A stretch of 64,000 nucleotides of DNA from Amorphophallus konjac (lineage: Eukaryota; Streptophyta; Magnoliopsida; Alismatales; Araceae), in assembly GCA_022559845.1 (NCBI GenBank), contig CM040127.1, forward strand, positions 28,358,708 through 28,422,707. Direction: 5' to 3'. Shown piece after piece: positions 22,052 to 32,115 of this stretch. The notes below the pieces were generated by a model. That model did no database searches. It was given only the letters and a program-made list of their open reading frames with translations, and had not been told where the DNA came from. Made by a program: the position numbers and the translations under genes. Positions within the stretch are counted from its first letter, which is position 1. The number at the start of each line of letters is the position of its first letter.

Positions 22052-23328
22052 TCACTCATCTCTCTGGGCACTCTCCTCCTCTCCCCCGAGGTGAGGGTCC
22101 CTCAGAAGCCTCCGGGATCCCCGTGCAGTAGCACCTGCCTCGCCTCTTGGCGCCTGCTCCGCAGCAGTGACTCGCTGCTCCTCCCCTGGCGTGGCAAAGA
22201 AGCCACTAGTGGCAAAGCGACCGGACTGGCGGAGTCGCTCCCCGAACTCTCGCGCTCTCTCGTAGCGCGTCTCCATCCCTCCTAGCCTCTGCACGACGGC
22301 CTGAAGGCCTAGCTGGAGCTCCCTCACTTGGGGCTCCAAGGCCCTCCTCTCGGTCAGATCCCGCTGTCGCTCGGACCTTCTCTCGGCTTTCTCTCTCTCT
22401 GCCTCTCTCCTCATCATCTGCAGAAGAACCCTTAATCCAGGATGTCTGGAGAAGGTCTCTCCTCACCATGATGCCGCAGCTCCGCTATAGTCACCACCCA
22501 GGCGTCACGCTCCTCTTCCGCCCGGGCCGCGCGGGCCACCGCACCGGCAAGTTGCTCCCGGAGGGAGGCAATCTCGAGAAAAGGGGCCGAGGAGCTGGAA
22601 GATCCGCCAGCCACTCCCATCGTCGCTGTCTGCTGGGCACGCTGGAACAAAATAAACAACGGCCGTCAGTGAAACTCCAAAATCTGAAGTTAAAAGTGCG
22701 GCACGTAACTTACCAGGAGCGACAGCTCATGTTGAGCGACGGCCAGCTGCCGCCTAGTCTCTGATAGTTGGGCGCGCGAGCCGCCGATGCCATGCGTGTC
22801 CCCAGCTTGGGGAAGCCCCGCGTAACTCTCTCTCTGCCGCCGCAGGAAGTCGGCACTGTCCTGCACCAGTACACCCCCTTGCTATCCAGGGAGACGTACG
22901 GGCCAGTCCTCGAGCCTCGCCTTGCCGCGACTCTCCCTCCTGATGCGGCTCGGCTCGTCCGCACTCGCCCACTCATCGGCCAGGCCCAGGGTCCTTGCCA
23001 TGTCCTACACCAAGAAAGGGGTCCGTCAAAAATAACGCGTCCCCTGTCTAGGACGCGTCCATCGTTTAAGTGCGACACTAGCCGAACCCTTTCCCCCTTC
23101 GCACGGCTTGCTTCAAAACTCAAAATGGATCAAAGAGGGGGAAAACCAAGCACTCACCGAGCCGTGTTCACCTCCTCCCGCGCCATCGGGCCCCTCGGGT
23201 CCCTCGGGGGCCCGAAGCGGCCCTTCCTCCTCCATGGACGCCGTTCCGTGCTCTAGCGCGTCCCTCCTCGGGCGAGGAGTTCCTCGTCCCTCTCCACCTT
23301 CACCATGATCGGGCCCATCGAACTCCAT
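22052..23328 (-). CDS. Antisense gene B: acidic N terminus, coiled-coil tail, no PMD
   Basis: This is a paralogue of the tail of gene A, without a PMD. Exon 1 (23328-23158, 57 codons) is Gly/Glu/Pro-rich and acidic and ends at a GTGAGT donor. Exon 2 (23004-22714, 97 codons) is phase 0 at both ends but contains an in-frame TAG at 22884-22882. Exon 3 starts at 22641 (RAQQTATMGVAGGSSSSS) and matches gene A exon 5 (HAQIGAASPAMGVGGASSS). A Glu/Arg-rich coiled-coil exon ends at 22052 and matches gene A exon 6. The join between the last two exons needs a frame change that I could not resolve, so this copy may be defective. Confidence 0.55.
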
Positions 23329-23428
23329 CAATCAAAAGAGGAGGAAGACGAAAAAGGGGCAAGCGAGTTTCGGCGGAAGGTGGGCTCGTTTGCGGGTAAG
23401 GCACGGGAGAAGAAAGGCCACCCGACGC

Positions 23429-23478
23429 TTTAAATTTGAATTCAAGGACTAAGACGCGTCCTCGCGCATGGACGCGCC
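23429..23478 (-). promoter_or_regulatory. Candidate promoter of antisense gene B
   Basis: TTTAAA at about 23434-23429 on the minus strand lies about 100 bp before the gene B ATG. Just upstream, 23452-23478 is a degenerate palindrome (arms GCGTCC and GGACGC) like those in the LTR and before gene C. Confidence 0.4.
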
Positions 23479-23782
23479 CAAAAGGGGGAGAAAGGAAACA
23501 GAATCCTCCCGTGCAAAGCGTAGTTCCCCGCTGTTCAGGGTAAGGTCTCGTGGAGCGTGCCTCGAAGGACAACTCAGTGCAAAGAAGAAAGTGTGGGAGA
23601 GAGAAAAGTACACACAACACAAGAAAGCCATTTTCATTTCATATAATAGCTGAAAATACATCATACAGTGAGAAGGGTGACGTGTACAAGTAACTCTCTA
23701 ACTCTCACCATCACCCTCCTGGTCATCTCTCTCCTCCCTCCTTTTTTTTTAATTCTTTTTATAGAACAAAAAAAGAAAATGT

Positions 23783-23810
23783 GGAGGCGTCCAGGCCCCT
23801 GGACGCCTCC
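23783..23810. repeat. Single LTR-type palindrome between antisense genes B and C
   Basis: This 28-bp palindrome with arms GGCGTCCAGG and CCTGGACGCC is the same as the best LTR copies. It lies alone in the region where gene C appears to have lost its middle part. Confidence 0.85.
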
Positions 23811-23897
23811 TTCCCTCACACCCGGCGTTCTTCACACAGCCTTTCGTCCGCCCTTTTAACCCAGTGAACCAATAGAATGGAGGTCTAAGGGGCTTAC

Positions 23898-24086
23898 CAG
23901 ATCGTGCTCGTCCTCTGCCGCGTCGCCAGCGTCCACTGCAGCCTCCAAGGCCAAAGGAAGAGCCTCCTCACCCGCGGCAATCTCCTCCTCCGTAGCAGCC
24001 TCCTCGGCATCATCCCTCAGCCTCCTCGAACGACGAGCCCATCGTTTCCGCTTCACTGGACCCTGGCTCGATCCTCCTCGCTCCAT
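23898..24086 (-). pseudogene. Antisense gene C: acidic first exon, remainder deleted
   Basis: An ATG at 24086 opens a 63-codon exon. It is basic at first (VKRKRWARRSRRLRDD) and then strongly acidic, and ends in phase 0 at CTG|GTAAGC. No second exon follows. Instead, 23640-23745 resembles the gene B stop and 3' region, so the middle seems to have been deleted. The exon could alternatively splice to gene B exon 2, whose phase fits. It resembles gene B exon 1 in length and acidity rather than in clear sequence. Confidence 0.45.
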
Positions 24087-24165
24087 TGGGACTAAGAATG
24101 GGTCGTCTGGGATGACTGGGTCGTCAGAATGAACAGTACAAATGAGCAGGGGGTGAGGCCCCTCC

Positions 24166-24176
24166 CATATATATGG
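24166..24176 (-). promoter_or_regulatory. TATA box of antisense gene C
   Basis: CATATATATGG lies 80-90 bp upstream of the gene C ATG. The upstream palindrome array ends 15 bp away, the same spacing as between the last palindrome and TATA in the Tat LTR. Confidence 0.6.
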
Positions 24177-24190
24177 AAACCACCCTGATT

Positions 24191-24535
24191 GGGGCGTCCA
24201 GGCGCCTGGACGCCCCCACCTTTTTTTATTTTTTTTCGAAATTCAAAAATTTAGGGGCGTCCAGGCGCCTGGACGCCCCCAAAGTAAAAAAAACCAAAAA
24301 ATAATAAATAAAAAGTTGGGGCGTCCAGGACCCTGGACGCCCCCAAAACAAAAAAATCAAATAAAAATAAAATAAAAAATAGGGGCGTCCAGGACCTTGG
24401 ACGCCCCCAAAATAAAGAATTAAAAAAATCAAAAATAAAAAATTAGGGCGTCCAGGCCACTGGACGCCCCCAAGACAAAAAAACTTAAAAAATTAAAAAT
24501 AAAAAATTAGGGGCGTCCATGCCCCAGGACGCCCC
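24191..24535. repeat. Palindrome array upstream of antisense gene C, six copies
   Basis: Palindromes at 24191-24216, 24254-24279, 24318-24344, 24382-24407, 24446-24471 and 24510-24535 are spaced about 64 bp, separated by A/T-rich sequence. The first is a perfect 26-bp palindrome with arms GGGGCGTCCAGGC. The core GCGTCCAGG is shared with the LTR array, but the flanks are GGGG/CCCC instead of GGAG/CTCC. Confidence 0.92.
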
Positions 24536-24722
24536 CATAATAAAAAATTTCAAAAAAAGTATATATATATAAAGTAAAAAAGATAAGAGTATGTATATAA
24601 TCCAAATAAAAGAAAAAAAAACACAAAGAAAAGAAAAACCACAAAAAAGACAATAATAATTAAGGGAACTGGTCCAAAACTGCCAAATGCCAGATTTTAT
24701 TCCATCAGAAAAGCAGAATGAG
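24536..24722. other. A/T-rich spacer next to gene D
   Basis: This is simple A-rich sequence. On the minus strand it would be the 3' untranslated region of gene D. No gene was seen. Confidence 0.5.
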
Positions 24723-26135
24723 CTACATCAGGGGCTTAGGAGCCTTGGGCCTTAACTTCCCCAGTTCGGTTACATAAGCCCTCCACAACTCACATTCTTC
24801 CCCCACGTGCGCTAAGGCCTTTCCCGCGACACTTGTCTTCCAGGGTGCTTTGACGGCCTTCGCTTCCTTCGCATCCGCTTCAGTACCCAACTCTCTCTTC
24901 TTCAAAGGAACGATGCCAGTCGATAGTGGGAATGAATGGCGTGGAATGCCGACCTGGAGGCAGCATCGATGCGCGTTATAAAGGACAAACTCGGTCGCGC
25001 CGATCAGTTGAAGATCAACTTCGGGAGAAGGCCTCATGAGGAGATCAAGCGAAAGCAAACATGCCGGTGCGCAAGTGAAGAAGCCTTGTGTCACGGTACG
25101 GAAGTGAGAACGCCAGTCTTCACGTTTCTTCAGCCACGGAACGCGGTTCACTACAGTACCACCGAAGCCTAACACGTCGGCTATGTGGTGAAGCGGGCTT
25201 TGTTGGAAGAGCTTCGAAGCAGTTGGCATTCCTTCGCGGTGGTCGAATTTGAAGTGCAGATCAAGCCAGCAATTCAGGACAAGTGCGCAACCGAAAGGAG
25301 GCTTACCCATGCTCGAGGCAGTAAGGCCACTATACAGGTAGGCGAGGACAGCGGGTCCCACCCTTTTTCCACGCCAGATCCCACAGATAGCACTCAGTTG
25401 GTCTTCCTCCACCATGTTGTCGGTATAAGGAAACAAGAGAGCACCCGCCAGACAAATGGTGAACCCCTTCATGATTCCCTCCAAATAGTCATCGTCTGGT
25501 GACCCTCTCAGGGCGTCCATGACCCACTCCGCAAGCTTTTGGAGATCGATCCCCTTTTGAGTACGGACCTTTCTGGCTGCGTCGGGCGGCATGAAGCTCC
25601 CAAGAACGCTTTCGGAAGTCACCCGTGTCAGCATCCGCATAGCCTTCACCTTCCCGTCACTCTTGAATTTCTTCAATCCGAGCAGAAGTTCCACCTCCTC
25701 GAGGAGGATGGTCACCTCGAAGGTCGGGAAGATAAAAGTGTGGGTCTGGGGATGCCAGATCTCCACTAGTGCGCCCATAGCCGCCCAGTCCATACGAATC
25801 TTCTCATAGTGTTTGGCGTGAATAAGGAGCCCCTGCAGATGCCACTTCGAGAGTATGGCCCTCATGCCAATGGAGATGTTGGAAGTTAGCTTTGAAAGCC
25901 ATGGCAATTTGGAAAACTTCCTCGGGCCTGGGAAGAGTGGATATGACTGGAAGAGAAAAAAAAGAAGAAGAAAGGAAGGAAGTAAGAAGAAGGTTCACGT
26001 GGAGAAATTTGAAACGAATCAACTTACCATATGCGACATGATCGTCCCACTCAAATGACCCTCAAGGTCGGAGAGTCGCCTGATCTCGCTGCTAGGCCTG
26101 CTCCTCTTCATAACGCGGGAAGACTCTCCTTCCAT
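24723..26135 (-). CDS. Antisense gene D: PMD protein
   Basis: This is the second plant mobile domain gene in the cluster. Exon 1 (26135-26028, 36 codons) opens MEGESSRVMKRSRPSSE and has RRLSDLEGH, matching gene A exon 1. The donor is ATG|GTAAGT. The acceptor, TTCCAG after a long pyrimidine run, starts exon 2 at 25946. Exon 2 runs 407 codons to the stop at 24723 without interruption, so this is the most intact antisense gene. It has no equivalent of gene A intron 2, and it stops where gene A exon 3 ends, so it lacks the coiled-coil tail. The total is about 443 residues. Its role is unknown. Confidence 0.78.
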
Positions 26136-26221
26136 CCTAAAATCTCTAGATTCTCCTCTCCTTCCTCTCCTAAGCTTCCAAAACCCACCTTGGTCCATTT
26201 GAATGAACTAGCCTTAGGAGA

Positions 26222-26232
26222 GTTCTTATAGG
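26222..26232 (-). promoter_or_regulatory. TATA box of antisense gene D
   Basis: CCTATAAGAAC on the minus strand is about 90-95 bp upstream of the gene D ATG at 26135. The distance matches gene A. Confidence 0.55.
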
Positions 26233-27310
26233 AAGGGAAGGGCGCTACAGGACAAAACATGTCACATCAGTGGTCATTGTCAAGATTTTGTCTGGATCTC
26301 CTTTGTACTGTGGTGCGATTCTGCTGTGATTCTGCTACTTTCTGATGTTGCTAACCTTTGCTGGCCTATGTAGGTTTTACTAACGGACGTCTTTGTCCAG
26401 TCTCCTGTCCCACCTTTCAATGGTTGGTCCCACCATGTCATGCATCATAGTATACGATACCTACGCTACTAGAATATGTCAAGGACCTTGCGGCCCGAGC
26501 GAATCCGGGATTTGAGTTCCCCTTCAACAAAAATGGTGATGATCCCGGAAGAATTTGGGTTGTACGGATAGGCCGTTAACTTGTGGTAGCATGGGGACGA
26601 CGGTTCCATTCAGTGAGTTGGTGCGCGGATAAACGGGCCCCAGCCCAGTGTCGGCTCACCGGATCGGTATCCTGACCCGTTCTTAACAAGTTGACAATAT
26701 TATCCTTGGCTATTTTCTATTCTAGTTTGTTTTAAATTTTTCTTTAAACCCAGCATGCATTCATATAGGACTTTGATTTATTGCGGAAGATCATTCAAGT
26801 GATTCGATTGTGAAAGCCGTTGTGCTCCAATTCCTACAAATATGAGATATTCCACTCCGAATGAAATACTGAGTTTCCTTGAGACAGCCCTACGCTGCTC
26901 TTCCAAAGGAGACCCTTGTTTGGACAGACCCTCAGATATTCCTTTACTTTTGACCTTGTTTGACCCACCTTGGCCGCAGCACTTCCACATTGGCTGGTAA
27001 CCGCTCCCCAAAGGTGAAACCTGTAGGTTTATGACCCAGGTACTTCTACACCGAGAAGTTGGTTTCTTTTTGTTTCGTGCCTGAGCGCACATCTCACCCT
27101 CCCTTATTTGATCTCCGTCCAAACAATCGTCTATATTTGAAAGACCTTCTTCAAGGTCGCCTCATTGAAACTACAGGAAAGATTCCAAACAGTAACGTCA
27201 AAAGCGTGTCTCATCACACCTTGGCATCAACTTATCAGTCCGCTCCCACTTCATTTCACTCGACTTCGATACCATTCCACTACGTGTCGCTCCCTTGCAA
27301 AGCAGACGCC
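26233..27310. other. Region between gene D promoter and Tat 3' LTR
   Basis: No supported gene or repeat was seen. The longest frames are short and overlap in several directions without recognisable motifs. It should contain the upstream control sequence of gene D on one strand and the 3' end of the element's internal domain on the other. Confidence 0.5.
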
Positions 27311-27323
27311 AAGGCGGGGCAGC
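27311..27323 (+). promoter_or_regulatory. Candidate polypurine tract of the Tat element
   Basis: AAGGCGGGGCAGC lies immediately before the 3' LTR start at 27324, the position expected for the primer of plus-strand DNA synthesis. Two Cs interrupt the purines, so the call is moderate. Confidence 0.5.
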
Positions 27324-27575
27324 TGTAGACATGCCATTCTTGACGTCTCCTGAGAAAGTCTCATATTACTATACGACGCCCCGCGATGGCTTACGCATTT
27401 CGAATCACTTGAGTACTTCCTTTTCTTGGGTCTTCTTCTACCTTTTTCGGCATCCGGAATCGTCTCGTCGCGGCATTCAGACGGCATCAACACCAGTCGA
27501 ACGCATCAGGAGGTTCCGGAACCAAGAAGGATGTCTGCCGGGCGGCCGCTGACTAGGACCCGGGTAGGTCTTAAT

Positions 27576-28204
27576 GGGGGCGTCCAGGCCCCTGGACGCC
27601 CCCATCTTTTTAATTTATTTTATTATTTTCTCAGGGCCCAAAACTAAATAAAAAATATATATATTAATGGAGGCGTCCAGGCCCCTGGACGCCTCCATAA
27701 AAACAAAAATAAAAAAATGTGTGTAAAATGCCAGTTGGCATAAAAAAACAAAAAAAATAAATAAAAAAATATATATATGGAGGCGTCCAGGCCCCTGGAC
27801 GCCTCCATAAAAACAAATATAAAAAATTAAAATGCCAGCCTTGGCATAAAAGACAAAAGAAAAAGAAAAAATAATATATTTTTGGAGGCGTCCAGGCCCC
27901 TGGACGCCTCCATCAACTCTCTCACTGGCGCCGCTCACCGAACGACGGTTTGTCGTGTGTGAAAAAATCTAAATTATGGAGACGTCCAGTCAGCTGGACG
28001 CGCCCATTTCTGAATCACGAGGTGCCGCTCACAAAACCACGTGTTGTGCCAAACCGCGTGCGGCCGTCGTCGGCTTTCGGTGGACCTGTTTGAGGCGTCC
28101 GGAGCCCTGGACGCCTCCATAAAAGTATTCCCAAAAAATATATAAAAATAGAATAAAATATTAATTCGGCCCTGATGGAGGTGTCCAGGGTCCTGGACGC
28201 CTCC
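27576..28204 (+). repeat. Palindrome array in Tat 3' LTR, seven copies
   Basis: Copies lie at 27576-27603, 27669-27696, 27779-27806, 27884-27911, 27978-28004, 28092-28118 and 28177-28204. There is one more than in the 5' LTR, which suggests gain or loss of whole units. Confidence 0.88.
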
Positions 28205-28217
28205 ACCCTCCGGAGCT

Positions 28218-28225
28218 CTATAAAT
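28218..28225 (+). promoter_or_regulatory. TATA box of Tat 3' LTR
   Basis: TATAAATA starts 14 bp after the last palindrome, as in the 5' LTR. Because the LTR is truncated only about 115 bp downstream, transcription from here would read into LL2. Confidence 0.65.
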
Positions 28226-28340
28226 AGAGGCCCACCCCCTCAGTTCTGGGAGAGCTTCGAAGTGATCCGATAGGCTGCCGGAGCCCAGAGGCTACGGAGT
28301 CATTTTATAACCCGTGGGTTCTTTTATAGGTGGAGGTTCT

Positions 28341-31300
28341 GCCGCCTCAATCACCACCGCTTGAGCGAGGAGAAAGAGGAAGAGAAAGAGAAGAAGAGAA
28401 GAAGAGAGGAAGAGAAGAAGAAGAGGAAGGGAGGCTCCGTCCACCCGCCACCGCCGTCCGCGCGAAGAGAAGAAGAAGAGGAAGGGAGGCTCCGTCCACC
28501 CGCCACCGCCGTCCGCGCGAAGAGAAGAAAAGAAAGAGAAGAAGAAAAGAAGAGGGAAGAGAGGAACAGAGGGGGGGAGGGCTCGCCGCTCCACCCACCG
28601 CTGTCGCCTGTGCGAAGAGAGAGGAAAGGAAGAGAGGGGAGAGTGCTGCCGCTCCACCCGCCGCCACCGCCTGAAGAGAAGAAGAAAAAGAAGGGAAAGA
28701 AGAGAAGAAGAAAGGGGGGAGAGGGCCTGCTGCCCTTCCCCTCCCCGCTGCAATCTCTGCTCATTTGCCGAAAGGGAGACGCCCTTCCGTTTCTCCTTAG
28801 ACATCCAGGCCCAACGCTTCTATCACAAGGCCCCTTGAGTCTCTCTCCCTCCTGCCAAGATTCCCTTCGGCCTAGCCAACCAGCATCCCCGGCTGGTCCT
28901 TCGCCTGGCATACCCTCCGTGTGCCTCCAGCGGCACACCTTTGGCTCACCCGCTCGCCGGCATGCCCCTACGGGCCTTCCCTGGCACGCACTAGCCAAGC
29001 CCCTTCACCGGCACACCCCTGCGGGTCTTCCCCGGTGCACCTCGTGACCTCCTTGCCCGGTACACCTTGCCTCCCGTTCACCGGCACGGTCCCCCTTGGC
29101 CTTTGCCTGGCACACCTCTCCAGCCGCTCCCTGACCGGCACGCTAGCCACCACCCCCAACCTTCTTGCCCGGTGCACCCCCAGCCAGCCTGGGAGAGGTT
29201 TCCCGTCCGGCGTTCCCTCCGAGTTTTCTGAGGTTTCATTAAGGTGTTGCCACTCTCGGGCGCCCACCTCCAGTTGTCGGGTTCGCCACTCCTGGTGGGC
29301 GTGTTCCTTGTATCTCCCTTATGCTCGGGTCAAGGGGAGATGCTGCCGGATTTTTGTTAGAAACAATAACACATTAAAAAGACAAAAGGAAGCAACAAAC
29401 AAACGAAAAGAACAATAGTAAAATGCTTTAACCGAGGCAAGGGAACCGCAATTAACTCAAAGAGAGCCGAACCGAATAACAACTAAGCAACTTAAACATC
29501 CGCTCTCATGAGAGAAAGAATGAAAATTAATCAAGAGAAGAAAAGAAGAAACCCACGCAAACTTAATAATAATAAAAAATCAATCAGAAAAAAAAGCCTT
29601 AAAAGAAACGGAGGAGTGGGCTCCCCATGCCCTTCGCCGGTATGCCCCTGCAGTCGCCCTTCGCCGGCACACCTTTCTAGCCACCCTTCGCCGGCATATA
29701 CTTCTACCCTTTCGTCGGCACACCCGCTTAGCTCTTCAGCGGTACGCCTTCTACCCTTTCGCCGGCACACTCCCAGTCTGCCCTCTGCGGCATGCTCCCC
29801 TCTTGCCCTTCGCCGGCACAACCCCAGGCCCTTCGCCGGTACGCCCGCCTACGCCCCCTCGCCGGCACACTCCCAGTCTGCCCTCTACGGCATGCTCCCC
29901 TCTCGCCCTTCGCCGGCACAACCCCAGGCCCTTCGCCGGTACGCCCGCCTACACCCCCTCGCCGGCACACCTGCCCGCCTCTTCAGCGGCACACCCGCCT
30001 CCGCCCCTTCGCCGGCACACCTCTCACCGTCTTCCCCGACACGCTCCATGCACCCTTGGCCGGCACACTTTGCCATCCCCTCAGCGGTACGCTCCCTGGC
30101 GCCCTCACCGGTACACCTTATGCAAGGCCTTCAGCGGCATACTCCTGCAGTCCCCCAACGGCCCACTCTTTCTCCATAAAAATATGTGTAATATAATAAT
30201 AATAATAAAACTAATTAATTAATAATAAAAAAACTATGATGAGTAAATAAATCTCAATATATGTATGAAATAGACAAAAATAATGTGAAACAATAATAAT
30301 AATGGTAAACAAAAAAGAAAAATATAATAGTAATAATAATAAACAAAATAGAGAAATCATTCAGAATAAATACATAAAAGGGAAACAAATAATAATAATA
30401 AAATATATATATAATTTAAAACCCAGATGAAAAATGGTAAAATCTACACCGCAGCCCCGTCTCTCCTGCGACCCGGTGCTGAAGGAACAACAATGCCGCC
30501 CTGGCGGGCTGGGCCTGAGTCTTGGGAATCATCCCGAAATGGCCATGGCCTGACCTTGCTTTGGGCCGACATTCCGATTAAACCAGATTCGTTTCTCGGG
30601 CCGGGTCCCTTCCGAGCCGCTACTAAAATTGCCGCACGTCTGGCAGATATTTGAATGGGTTCACCTCGATTTCCCCCCGCGTTTCTATTACGGACATGTG
30701 TCCGAACATGAAAAAGCCCGCGAGCGACCAACATGGCCGACGGCTCCCACCCCGGTATGGTCGTGAGTCGGCACTGCTCCGGGCCGATAGCCCGTTAAAT
30801 CGGATTCATTCTAATGGGATTCGTTCCCGTTCTTTCATTAAAATCGCCGCGAACTCGGCCTACATTCGTATGGCATTGTTTCTATCTACGTCGTACCTTC
30901 AATATGGACCCTTCGTCCGAATATCAAGTGATCCGCGAGTGACCGACAAAAATCGGAATAGAACAAGATGGCCCTCGCCACCCCTGGACTCCTTCCATGG
31001 GAATATCAATAAGACCTCCGTGGGCCACACTTTGACCTCGGGCCTGTCCCGATCATGGTCATCGTATGGCTCATATCCTCGGTCTATAGCCCGCTCCTTT
31101 CGAACACATTTTTGGTCTTGGAATCTAGTCCCGGGACTCTTCCTCGCTGCCCTCCGGCACCGAGAACATTAATGATGCCCACGCGAGCCCCGTTTGGACC
31201 GCGGGAGGCGCCCCCGGTATGGTCCCGACTCGATCTCGCACCGAGTCAATAAATTCGCTAGTTTCCTGCTACACTAACCGAGATTTAACCGAGTGTTTTC

Positions 31301-32115
31301 AGTGTCTCGGAATAACGTATTTGCCGTATCACGGCATACATATGTTCCAGGTCCTCCTGCGACGATTATGACATTCTCAAGCCGGACACCTGTCCGAATA
31401 TTAAACGGTCTCCCGAATGACCGACACGTTTCGAACGTCTGCTTCCCTAGACACATGGCTTTTCAACCGATTCAAGGGGTATTCCCTCATTGTCCCTTTG
31501 CACCGGAAATATTAATGACGCTCATGCAAGTCTCGTTTCGACCGCGGGGGGCCCACCGCAGTATGGTCGCAGCTTGCTCTTGCACCGGGCCAACAGATTT
31601 ACTGGTTTTTGACCGCTCTAACCGAGGTTTAGCTGAACGTTCTCCGCTCTTCCGAACAATAGATTTGCCGTATCTCGGCATACATGCGTTTCGGTTTTCC
31701 CGCGACAACCGTGATTTTCTCGAGCCGGACATTTGTCCGAACATTAAATGGTTAGTACACGACTGACATGACCGCGAGTGGTTTTCTTCTCGCCCCCGCA
31801 CGAGGATTTCAATACCTCGTAATAGACCTTTCATGCAATTAATTTCTTGGCCATGAGGCCCTGAATCCTGGCGATTAATCAAGGGTGTTCCCTCGTATGG
31901 GGGATGTAAATGACGCTGTGACCTTTATGGCGCGGTGGGTTTTGGTCCCGACACGAACCACACAATCGTCTGACCGAGTCAGATCGAGCGCACCATGGGC
32001 TCTTCGGGGCCCGAATAAATTGTCACTTTGTGACTCGCACGCCCACGCACTTAATAGACGAATCAACCATTCCCAAATAGACGAGCGTAATAGACGAACG
32101 GAAAGTGCGTCCACA
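28341..32115 (-). mobile_element. LL2 5' LTR, promoter-proximal part
   Basis: On the minus strand this starts at 32115 with TGTGGACGCACT, the same LTR start as LL1 at 45770, and runs down to 28341. It contains the S block (32115-30541), A/T-rich sequence (30180-30420), CGGCACAC arrays (29630-30150 and 28900-29170) and a purine-rich tract (28380-28740). Every block has its counterpart in LL1. Together with 5705-6450 it makes about 4.5 kb of LTR, with about 0.4-0.5 kb missing at the Tat junction. Confidence 0.85.

Larger units (their letters stand above)
6451..28340 (+). mobile_element. Tat-lineage Ty3/gypsy LTR retrotransposon, about 21.9 kb
   Basis: The 5' LTR starts TGTAGACACGCC at 6451, and the matching 3' LTR starts TGTAGACATGCC at 27324. 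Between them lie gag, protease, reverse transcriptase, two RNase H domains and integrase on the plus strand, then a set of genes on the minus strand before the 3' LTR. Domain order PR-RT-RH-INT marks Ty3/gypsy. The second RNase H and the antisense reading frames downstream of integrase are known Tat-lineage traits. The element lies in the LL2 LTR. Its 3' LTR is truncated at 28340. The coding part has several stops and frame changes, so this copy is not autonomous. LTR differences by eye are about 2%. Confidence 0.92.
27324..28340 (+). mobile_element. Tat 3' LTR, truncated
   Basis: This matches 6451-7374 with about 15-20 single-base differences by eye and one extra block with a palindrome and about 90 bp. 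It includes seven palindromes (27576-28204) and the TATA box. At 28341 the sequence switches to the LL2 LTR, before any plausible LTR end (CA), so the 3' end has been lost. Confidence 0.88.

Noticed and set aside
29508..30222. Pro/His/Thr-rich proteins across CGGCACAC arrays
   Set aside because: They are tandem-repeat artefacts, present in several frames at once.
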